A DNA stretch of 64,000 nucleotides. Origin: Acanthaster planci. Its lineage: Eukaryota > Echinodermata > Asteroidea > Valvatida > Acanthasteridae. Each line of letters begins with the position of its first letter. Positions within the stretch are counted from its first letter, which is position 1. A program made the translations under genes and the position numbers. Location of the stretch: assembly GCF_001949145.1 (NCBI RefSeq), contig NW_019091564.1, forward strand, positions 43,831 to 107,830, read 5' to 3'. Positions 9,913-21,900 of the stretch are shown here, one piece after another. The notes beneath the pieces are model-generated. The model saw nothing but the letters and a program-made list of their open reading frames with translations. It searched no databases and was not told the DNA's origin.

Positions 9913-12900
9913 GTCAGTCGAAAGTTTAAATTGTTAGATATGAGAAAGAGTTCCCATCCAGTCATTGCCGGTCACCACGATTAGCAAAGGCATGAAAGGC
10001 AACAAGTGTAAAACATAAGACATGATGAATATAGAGAAAAAGATGATCGATGACTCGTGTTGTCGTGTTACTGGTACTGTGGTAGCGACGTTTGGTAGCA
10101 ACACGACATCTTGAGTCATCGATCATCTTTTTATCTATATTCGTCATCTACCGCGGTGATTATGTTTATCTCTTCTATTGATAAGACATGATTACATGTG
10201 TTAGTGGGCCTATGCATGTTCTTGTTGCTTGTCATGATTGTAGACATGGAATTTTGTTTCGAAGTAGCTGTCGTTATGACAGCCGTAACGCATCTCCCAT
10301 TTTCGATTGTTACGACACTGAACTATACAAGTGAAATGACGTAGCCGATAATCACAACGGTTTATGTATTTTAAAATAACCTGGATCGCTGAACACTTGT
10401 GGCCGAGTGGTCAAGGTGGAAGGTTTGGAACCACTGGTGTGTGAGTTCGAATTTACACTTGGACCAGTTAATTTTTTTTCGCCTAAATTTCATGTTTTAT
10501 ACCATAATTGTTTTTTTTATGTTAGTTTCTAATTGTATAGGCCTAAGCAGGAACTTTTTTCTTTTTCCATCGGAGGCTTGGGAGGAATTTTTTAAAAGGG
10601 AAATAAAGTCCGAAATCTGCACTTAAGTTGGTGCACTTGCGCAGTTGCAGTGCCTTAACGATAGAAAATGGGAGATGCATTACGGCTGCTGTAACAACAG
10701 CCATGGCGATTTTGTTTAGGCCTAGGCCTATGTACATGTACAGCACTTACATGACTTAGACATGTTAGAACTGGTAGTCAGTACTCTTCACCATGTCCAT
10801 GTGACCATGGTCGCCTGCAGCTGCTGTTGCCCACCTTTTATGGATTCGTAACGCTGTCTGTGGGTTTTTGAACCAGTTATGTCCAACCAGCATGACCAGG
10901 GTACATTTCTGTGTTACAAAAACTTCCTCTTTCTCAATCAAATCTTCCACCAAAAGTCATTGAAACTAATGCATTATCTCTTTAAACCTTTAAACCATGT
11001 GACTATTTCTTGAAGAAAATTGGAGCTTTTGGTCAACACCTTCTCATCAGCTCATGATTGAGCAAGTGAAAGTGGAACACAGAAATGGACCCCAAATTGA
11101 CGTAACCAGTTTAACAAGTCCTTTCACAATGCCAGTCAAGAGTCCCTTCACAAGTTCAGTCACAAGTCCCTTGACAAGGCCAGCCATAAGTCCCTTCACA
11201 AGTCCAGTCATAAGTCCTTTCACAAGTCCAGTCACAAGTCCCTTCACAAGGCCAGTCACAAGTCCCTTCACAAGTCTCTTCACAAAGCCAGTCATAGTGA
11301 TTGGACTTGTGATGGACGTACAGGGACTTGTGATAGACTTACATGTACAGGGACATGTGATGGACTCAAATATAACACTGTTATTTAATGTCCAGTTCCA
11401 TGATGCAACGAGAATGCCAGAAAGGATTCATATTGGCTGTTTTTTTCAGGTGGTGTTCCATTGACTGAAAAAGCTTTGGCGCATCACAATGAGGAATCCA
11501 GGGATTTTGGTATCAGCGACGACATCAAATCTGCAGGAGGAGAGACCTACAAGACATTCCTGAGTGGTGTCAGTGACTGCTCCAATCCTGCCTTTGACAA
11601 AGTCAAGCGATACTGGGAGTCAAATGCAGCCTCCCACAGAGAGGTAAGCCTTTTCTTTAGACATAGGCTTGGGGCTCTGACTATTTGTTTGGGCTACATG
11701 TAGCTTAGGTGTACATCATGCTTATTCATTTCCATAGGTAGGTTTCAAACCCACCTGTTGATCATGGTGTCACAGCACAAATATACATAACCATGATAAC
11801 TGAATCAAACCTTCATGACAGCTTTTGAGACCTTAAATGTTTTCCCTTTTTAATTTGAAGTAGAGTGTATGTTTTACAATTAGTTCACAAACTGTGTTAA
11901 CTTGGGATTCAACCTGTGTTAGTGTTATTGTGTGTTATCATTATTATTAATAATTTCTGATAATGACACCAAGGATTCCTCAAAAGCACCCCAGGTGCTG
12001 TAGCTCATAAAGGTGAAGAAATCTGTAGAGGGAGACAGTGAGAAGCAGTTACAGTTTTAGAGGTGGGAGGAAAACCCTAGAGGCATATTCTTGGTAAAAC
12101 CCACGCAATCAGGTAGGGACTGAAAACCCAGTCCACATATGGACCGAACTGGGATTCGAGCCGGGACCGCAGAGGCAAAAGGCGAGGAAAGAACCACCAC
12201 GCCAACCTGACTCCCTAATACAGGCAAACACTCTGGAGGTTCTGAAACAGTATCGGTCACTTCACACTTCGCCAGTTCTTGCTTTTCTGTAGTTAGGTTG
12301 TCTTGTTTATTTAGCACATGTATGTAGATGCGTAAAAACAGTGCCTCCTTATGCATACATACATGTGTATAAGTTGACCCTGCATTTGAGTACAAAAGGA
12401 CATCATTTGGCAAATTTGAGTGAGATGGCTACGATTTAACTTCAGTTCGACCGAAGTCACCAAATGTTGGATAATTTGGACTATCCAGTCAACCGCAGGG
12501 TACCGGGCCCTAGGGTATGGTCTCACCATTGGCTATCAGCAGCCAAATCTATTTATCAGTACTGAGGGAACTATTCACATTGAAATACTTGCACGAGATA
12601 TCGTTTCCCGTGAATGCCGCAAGAGTTGCATACAACAACAACACATGAATGAGAATGAGATCTCGAATGTGCCGAATAACCAAAATTTTCGATCGATTAT
12701 CAAATATTCGAAGATTATTTTTCGAGTCTGAACATTTGAATGCAAAATTCATGAAAAGGAAGGGAACATGTTCTTTTCTTTTTAAATGAGAAAAATTGCA
12801 TATGAAGGCTTGTTTCAAGCAGATTCAAATGAAAAGTGACAAATCTTACAATGATTCAAAAAGTAAATTATTCATTAAACAATGTAAAAGGAATAGAAAA

Positions 12901-15900
12901 TTACAACAGGGTAAGAAGTATTGTTCATCTCTTAAATCTTGCTTAATTATGGCTGGAGATACTCCAAGATGTGAGAAGCTTTTACAGTGTATATTGATCA
13001 TTAAGATGGAAAGCTTGCGGTAAGCACCATGCAATATCTCTTTTTGAGTCTGTGTGGTTCTGATAAGAACCGGAGAGGGTCTCCGGTTCTTATCAGAACC
13101 NNNNNNNNNNNNNNNNNNNNNNNNNNNNNNNNNNNNNNNNNNNNNNNNNNNNNNNNNNNNNNNNNNNNNNNNNNNNNNNNNNNNNNNNNNNNNNNNNNNN
13201 NNNNNNNNNNNNNTATTGATCATAATGTACAATTGTGTGCATTATTGCAACTTATTTTGTATACGGATTGTTCATCAACAATCTGCCGGTGGATACGACT
13301 GAATGATTGGACATTCAATCAAAGTTAAGGTCGAATTTTTTAATAGCGAATTATTCAAATTGACTCAGCCCTAAACCATTGAGCTAATTGTCTTCTTGTG
13401 GTGTTCTGTCCAAGGTTTGTGCTGTATTGGCTGCAGTGACCGAGGTTATCCGGGAGCAAGGAGGAAAAGAGACAGAGACAGAATACTTTGGAGCTCTGGT
13501 AAAGCATTCATTTATCGTTAACTCCCTGTTTTGCCCCTCACAGTTCCGCAAAGCAACAAGAACAAGACTTGCAACACCCAAATTTTTCATTCTCCTACTA
13601 TAGAGCAGTATACTGAAGTTCACTTGAGGTCTTTGAAAAAGGTTCAAACTATAGCTCCCATTATCTGCTTTTTCTTGGAGAGCATACAGGGTGTGGGTGA
13701 AATGCTAACGGTAATGTTCACTGAAAAAGTTGCCTCTGGTGTGTTATATTTTGAATGTCAAGTGTTGCCATGTCACCTCCCTTTTCTGGTTAAACTTTTG
13801 CTGTGTCAAAAACTGTTGCTGTTCATTTCTTTTGTCGCCTCCGTTCCTCAGATGACAGCTCTTGACAATGTGGAAAGTGAGGAGTCACTGTCAGCGATTC
13901 TCTTTCTGCTCAGCCTCGTCATCAAAAGGTAAAAAAAAAGTCCTTTCAGCTGGAATGGGTTTTCACCCACAAATGTGGGTGCTGCGTGTGGTGCATCCGT
14001 CAAGTCCCTTTTGGATTCCCAAGTTTGCTGAATTATAAGGCTACATAGGCTTAACCCTAACCCTGCATAGTACTACAAAGTACTAGTTGTAGTAAAATGT
14101 AGTATTCAGTCCTGTCGCTTGTAAGAGGATGTGACCTTATTGTTCTCTGAAGCCATAAGATAAAATAGAAAAGACAATGGACCATACAGTGCTGTGGCAC
14201 AATGAATGCATGGCTTTATTGTTCTCTGTACAAGTAACAATGGAAGTAACCTAGCCAGAAGTAGTAATCTGTAGTGCTAGGTCCTTCAGGCTCAGATTAC
14301 TACTTAGTATTTTGTAGTACTGTGTAGTGTAAGCCCAACAATATGCGTTGCGGTTAGAGTAAATGCAGTGACCTGCATTGGATGCCATTACTGCGCTGGC
14401 ACCTGTTGGCTTTAAATACCCCGTAGACCAATCCAGTGCATAAGTGTGATATTTCTTCAGTTTAAACTACACCCACTGAACATAGAGTTACACAGAACCA
14501 TGGAACCGGAAGTTAACGTGTCTACGTGTCTAATGCGTCTACGTGTACACTGGTGTATGACACGCTGAGCAAAAATGAGCAAAGTACCAGTCACAGGCAG
14601 TATTAAACCCAGTACCCACGGTGACCTTTTGGCTGGTAATCTGTTTGTACTTGTAAACCTCTTTTGTGCTCACCCAATTTACGAGCTTAGCAGCAGTGTG
14701 AAGTTGGCCCTGGTTTGCTGTCTTTGGTGTTCCACAATACAGCATGTGCTCTAAAAATGTGTTTCATTTTTGTCTTTTTTTCTCCCAGAATTCCAGCCTC
14801 TGTTTTGCGGCTGAAATTCTCGGCCATCAGCAAATCTTTCCTGGGCATTCTGGCCCATCATGCCAAGCAATCAGGTACAACCTCACTGCGGTCGTGCCTG
14901 GTGTGTCTGAGCACCACGCTGCGGCAGCAGGACTTTGGCACGTGGAGCGAACCGTCTACCATGCAGGTGTATCATGGGATACTTAGCTACACCATCCATC
15001 AAAAGCCGAAGGTAAAAGGCACGAATGTTGGGAGTTTCTCAAAAGTGGGAACGTCAAAGAATGTCCCAAGAACAATTGCTTGTTACGATTTTGAACATCT
15101 GCTTTTCCCTCCGAGAACTACATATTCCTGAACTGTAACAGTGGTTTGCCTGGGAAACCTAGTCTAAGTTGTAGTTCTGGACTGGTTCCCTGCCCTAACA
15201 ACCCCTTGACATCTCTTATATTGGGGCAGGAAACCACCACTACCAAAAATAGCATGTGACCCAGTAACACGTGCATGTGTTTCTTTGTTTTTGTAGTATT
15301 TACTATAAGCATCATGCAGTTTTAAGCAGCACTAAGTCTTCAAAATACACTAAGAAAATTAGTGTGAAATTAGACCAGGGAAAAATGGACAATTTACATG
15401 TATACACAACAGATATTCAAAAGTGTATACAATAATAACAAGGTATTTGGAAAGAACAAAAAAGGGTTTGGAAATTTTTGAAATAGGAGTAATTCCTCTT
15501 GTGCTGGTCATGTGACCTCATCAGCTACAGCACCTAAAGATTCTGTTGGTCTGAGAACCACACTATGCATGTTCCCAATAGGAATTTCTATTACAAGCAC
15601 TCAGTGTTCCCTAAAGGAGCATTCCAAGGTAGACAGGAAAGCTCTGACCTTTTTAGATACGTGTAGCAACAAATAACCGGTTTCGAATATGAGAAAAGCA
15701 AAGCTATGTCGTACACCAATCAAAGCCTGCCAATCCACCAAGGTACCAGTACATTATGAAGGATCTTTTGTGTCCCAGTTTTAAAGAGTTAAGGCAATTT
15801 TTTAAAATTTGGAAAGCCAGACTTTTAAGTTTTCTGTTAATATTCATAACTTGTGGACTTCTTATAGCAGATTTATTTTCAACTTACCGATATGTAGTCA

Positions 15901-18900
15901 TGTAATAATCATCCAGTACAATAGTCTTTCTGGTGCAGTCAAAATTTTAGCTAACCCTCATCTAGACATTTTGGTAAATGCAGCTTTTTTTGCCTAACGC
16001 TTCTGAGTATTAAATTTTTCAAGTTAGAAATTCACCAAGGTGGAGCCTCTACGAAGTCAGTCTGTTTTTAACTCTGCTTCCCGTGTCTTTCGTTAAGATT
16101 CGGAAGGCAGCCCAGCATGCAGTCTGTGCCATCCTGAAGGGCAGCAGCTTCATGATTGTCCAGGACTCCCCGCCATGCCACCCGGCCGCAAGCGCAACGG
16201 CCAAATTCTGCATACAGAAAATAGAATCCAGCGGAGGTACGGAAGTAGTTTGTGAGATAAGGTCTCACTGCAGTATTTTGTTCTGCAGAAATCTTAACCA
16301 TTCTTGCTCTGTCAATGTGGGCTTTATCAAGTAATCTAACCTTGTAATTTATGTTCAGCCAGTATTGTTTGTAAGGTTGTGAGCCAAGATGCCTCCAGCT
16401 TAATAGAGTTCTTTTACTTGATTGTGCAACTTTTTTCTTACAAGTGGCGTGCATCTTTAGTCAGCCATAGAGCTTGCTAAAGTTGGTCAGTCAACTGCGT
16501 GAATGACATTTGATAAATTTTTAATATGTAAGTTTTCTATTTAGAGCTGAGAAATTCCCTTTACCTGTTGCTTTCTGGTTGTGCATAATTATCTCAAATG
16601 TGAACATTTAAATTGATGGGACTACACTGTGTAAATAAAAGTGTGCTGGGTTGGTTTTAAATTAGTGTGTTTCAAACCAGCCAGGGGCCTGGCAACAGTA
16701 ATGGATCTTGCCTTTGGTTTGGTCCACTATCATCTGCAGGCCCCTAAACTTACCAGTGTTAAAACCATCCCATCACACTGTTACTGCCTTAATAATCACA
16801 CAGCCTACCGTCTGTGGGTCATTCCGTGAGGTTGGGGCACAATTTGTGATGGTGTCATTGTTATGTCGGTAACTTTTACCACCTGTCCGACCTTTAGAAT
16901 AGGTCATTTATTCTGTACAAATAACACACACCTCAGTATTCACCTCTGTATAACAATGTCAATTTTGAATCCACATGCAGGGAAATAGCTGTTCATTTTT
17001 ACAGAACCCATGTAACAATTGGCACTGTCACAAATCGTGCCCAACCCTCATGGAATGACCCCTGATGTTTTGGTCCATAGGAACTGGGGAGGTGGCCACA
17101 ACGATGCATGTTTTGGGGCTTCTGAAGGATGTGCTGTCGTGCCTGCCGCAGAATAGCTTGAAATCAGCTTGTGAAACAATCCTCAGACTGATGACATTAA
17201 GCAATGTGGTGAGTCACAATTGATCCCCCTCTGTTAATTTAAACATGTTAGCTGGCCCCATTTTAAAGTTAACAAATGCACTGCTGTGTCATAATAACAT
17301 TAGTATTGGTCCAGATATCTTCAGAGATAAATGGGGATGTCTGTAGAAGCTGTTCTGCCCAGAGAGTGACAGTACAATCACATTTTGCATCTTGTATTTT
17401 ATCAGTTGCCTCTGGCTTTTGTACAATGACAGCTTGCCCTTACGTTGTTATTGAAGAAGTGGAGAATACCATGTGCCGGTAGCTTTGGGCTGATAATTGG
17501 TCAACAAAAAAAAAAACCAAACCAAAAAAGGAGATGTTATTCTTTTTAATGTTTCCAGTAACAAACATGTCAGGTCAGATACGAATGGCTACCTTAATTT
17601 CTTTTATTATTCTGCTGGTAGTATGTTTTCAACCAAAAACAACTCAGTTCCGCAGTTCTGGTAATATTCCAGTTTTGCCGCATTTTCATTTTGTCAGACC
17701 AGTTTGTGTGGTGCCTAGGCACTTCATGTAGCCTTTTTAGGTAACATATGTTGTGACCTGCAGATCAGAAAGGGCTCATTTTAACCCCTTCGCACCGGGA
17801 GGCGGCTGTAGCCGTCGTAAAAATTGAGATCGTCAGCCCGCTTTTCAGCTATTATTCTCAGCCCACGCTCGAGCCAACATGGTGAAAGAAGGCAGACCCT
17901 GGCTCTTGTGTATATGGTAATTGGTCTTCGTGTGTAGCCCAGAAATGAAAAGACCGATTTTGCATCATAATCACCAGCTTCACAATAGTCCCCACTTTGA
18001 AAAGAGGCAAGGGGAAGGTGGAAGCTTGAGTAGAGCCGCATGCCACCGAACAATTAGCCCTTTCACCGTGTAATTCAAAGCATGCAGAGCACGCTGGGCC
18101 ACAAACCGAGAATTTGCGGTTTGGCAGGTAGCCTTCGTGGCCAAGTGAGGCTGGAATTCTTGGAGTCGGCTTTCAGGAAGAAATTCCCACTGAGAAGGGG
18201 TTAATTAGCAGTTATGACGGTTGTAACACCAAGGTTTGGCAATTGCTGTGAAATCGATAGACCTGTAATACATCCTCACCCACTGTTTACATGTGCACTG
18301 TCTATGATAGGGAGTTTGGGCACGATCCATTGAGCCTCACAGAAAAAGCACAGGAACCAGAGCTTGGCGTCATTTTGTTTTAAGTCTGTTTGCCCTGAGC
18401 AGAAGCACCCCAACATTGGAAAGAAACCATGTTGGTCAGGAGTATTCATTCTGTTGGCTGGACCTCTCTTGGTCCCGCCTGGGGCCCATTGTAACTGTGT
18501 GTGTACAGTGTAGCTACGAGGACTGTAGTCAAGTTCATCAGAGGTCATTTTACGACCTCTCTCAGTCACAAGTAACGGGGTAAACAATGACAAAGGAAAG
18601 CTTTAGTCACAGTTCAATTGAATAGTATGTGACTTGGCTAAAGACTGGATGGTTTATGATGGGCTTGTAGAGACTTGTGGTTGACTCATCTACAGCCCTA
18701 GTCCCTGCCCAACAGATGTCCATGTGTGGCGTATGTATTTGATCACTTTCATGGCTGCACTGGGATCCAAATATATACTCATTCTGTGAACCTTTTGTGC
18801 CCTTCTGTCTCCTTTCTTCAGCTGATGACGTCAGTCTGCATGCAGTCACTGCATGGAATGTTCGTAGCCAAGCCCAAGCCTTCCATTCTCCCCGCCGACC

Positions 18901-21900
18901 TCAACGCTCAGCTGATCAACGCACTGTATGACTACCAGCCGGGGGAGAATGACGTCCAGCCTACCCAGGCCTGGCTGGCTGTCATGGAGGCAGCTCACAC
19001 CAACCTAGCCAGGTCAATAAGCATTTTCAATGTCCTCGAGCAAAGCAATTTATCACAATCAGGATCGCTTACGTGATGTCTGCTCTGTCTTATCTTCGTA
19101 ACAGATCTTTTTAAAATCATGAGTTTGGCATTCATGCAAACATACCACAGATTTGTGAAATGTTTCCTGCTAAGACACTTCGAAAAAACTCAATTTTACG
19201 TTTACCTATTACAGACATTCCTTTGTTTTGTAAGTTGAAGAAAACTCAGAAGAAATACTATTTTGCATATTTTTTGGAAATGAGGCCAAGAAAGATAGCT
19301 GTTTTTTTTTTGCTCCTTCAGAGTGAACCAGAAGTTGTGCATCAGTCATTTGCCTCGTCTCTTCAGCACTGCCATGGCGTGCTTCGTTTCACAGAAGACT
19401 GAAATTATGGTGTCAGCATCCCAGGTCATGAAGGTGAGGGGCATTTTAAAGTGACCCCAGGGCCCAAGGCTGGCACCTTTGCCCATGTGTTGGTGTAATA
19501 CCTGTCACTGATGGTTTTTATTAGGATTTGTTTAATTTAATTTGGTCATCAGTCATGGAATGTTCACAAATTAATGGCTCTGATGTACAATGTGCGCGTA
19601 GTGCCCAGTGAAAGGTGCATTGTGCAAGCTACGAATTGCTATGATAATTTACGCTAAAGTAGCATTGCATATATACATCAATACCCTAGTCCGACCTCAC
19701 AAGGATGAAAGTTTTGGGCAGCAATGACACCCCCAATCCAAGCTGTAATTGTTTCTGTTCCATAAACAGACCCTGTTGTACAATTGTGTGAAGCCTGCCA
19801 GTGACTGGTTGTCCATTGAGCTAGCCAGCAACACATCCACTCCAATCCACAAAATGTTCCACTCTGTAGAGGGTGGACTGGCCTACAAATATCACTCATC
19901 CTGGGGACTAGTGCTTCAGGTCATGCGCACCTTCTTTGAGGTAAGAGCAGCAAAAATTTTGGGCGTGAGTCCTGCTCACGAGTGCCTTTACTCCAGTAAC
20001 GGAATGAGGGGCTTGGCCGATGTATGGTCACCAAGGCTGCAGTGTATATTGCGCCTAGGGGAAGATACATGTACATAATAAATACCACAGCATACGCTGT
20101 CAACTCCAGTTAGTCTGAATGGGGTTCACTTGGGGTTAGATTGAAGATTTAAATTAGTTAACTGGACCATGCATGCTGAATTATTTCTTTTATTCACTAA
20201 GATGGGGAAAAAATGCAAAATATTTCATTGGTGCTTTAACAGCTGTTTAAATATGGGTCTCTATTCTTATTCAAATCATAAAATGTCAGCATTTTTCACC
20301 TTTGGGGGTTGCAAAATGAGCTTTATTTGTGAGATGATAATTTTTCATCATGCTTCCTGAATCATCCTCCTTTTTAAAACTATGAAATAGGAACGAGCCT
20401 GGTGTAACCAAGCATACTAAAAATGAACCCAAAGAAGCTCAAGCCGAGATGACAAAAATAAAAACAAAAGAGCTGAGAGGATTGCGTGAAATGCAGAAAT
20501 GTGAAAAATTTAATACAAACTATTCACACAATACAGTAAATGGTAACAAGTAGAGAAGAAGTCAGAAATTTCCCAGCAACGATTTTGTGGTCACACTTCA
20601 GCACAAGATATACTCAATACGGGCGATTCACAATAGTGCGCCACCAAGAGTTTGCAACACATTGGCCAAATCTAAATTTGTCGACCCTTTCCAAATGCGC
20701 ATTGAGTCAACAGATTTTACGCACTGTGATTGGCAAACATGTTGCAAACTCTTGGAGGCGCACTATTGTGAAACAGCCGTACTACGAAAAACCAAATATC
20801 ATTAAGGGAATATTATCTATAAGAATTTGCAGTTTGCAAGGCCACTGTAGAATAATGGGTCAGGTTAAACATACCTACAAGAAAGAAATCGAAAGATTGT
20901 CGTATCCATGTAAACCCATAGTCTTGCAACATACACAAATTGGTCCAAAAAACTCGCTACAAATTTACATTAAATTGCTAAATTCAATAATTTACAAAAT
21001 GACTAAGTCATACCTTTATAAATCAAAGGTGTTTTAACAAGCCTCATACCGCAAGTCAATGATGTAAGTTTCTAGTAAGCACATTACAGCATTATTTGGT
21101 AGTGCTAGGCTATTAGACTTCAAAAGGTAGGCTGTGATTCCAGCAGACAGAACTCAATGCAACAAAATCTAGACTACAGAAAAGTCTGTCCTTAAGGCAT
21201 GACTGTGGTTGCTGGAATGACCTGGCACCCACATGTACATGTTCATATAGGAGCACCACGACCCTGTAATTGGTCAACCACACCCAAGGGAAGGCTGGTT
21301 TATACAGTGGCCTTTTTGTTGTAATTACAAATATAGCCTCGCTTTGAAAATATATTTCCTTACAACCGTAAGGATGACATAAAATTTTTGTCCATAATTT
21401 GGAGCACATGAATGATAATATTTACTTGCCTCTTTTACATTATTGTTGGTCTCACAGATATTAAGGTTTTTTAAAGAAAATTTGTATTTGGATAACTCTG
21501 CTTTCGATTCAAGACGATGGATGTGTTTATATTAACCCCTTTGCGCTGGGAGGCGGCTATAGCCGCCGTAAAAATTGAGATCCTCAGCCCGCTATTATTC
21601 GAGCGAACACGGTGAAAGAAGGCAGACCCTGGCTCTTGTATATATGGTAATTGGTCTTTGTGCGTAGCCCATAAATGAAAAGACTGGTTTTGCATCATAA
21701 TCACCAGCTTCACAATAGTCCCCACTTTGAAAAGAAGCAGCGGGAATGTGGAAGCGTGAGTAGAGCCGCATGCCACCGAACAATCAGCCTTTTCACCATG
21801 TAATTCAAAGCGTGCAGAGCACGCAGGGCCACAAACCGAGAATTTGCGGTTTGGCAGGTAGCCTTCGTGGCCAAGCGAGGCTGGAATTCTTGGAGTCGGC

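Larger units (their letters stand above)
11644..13414 (+). other. RRP12 intron 2
   Basis: GT-AG intron holding a SINE-like copy (12028-12212), a perfect hairpin (13056-13100) and an N gap (13101-13213). No coding signal is seen. Confidence 0.85.

Noticed and set aside
11047-11295. Antisense repetitive peptide frame (VKGLVTGL-type)
   Set aside because: It is a by-product of the 24-base minisatellite.
14050-14063. TTAACCCTAACCC resembling a telomere repeat
   Set aside because: Only two units, inside a TIR-like end; not a telomeric array.
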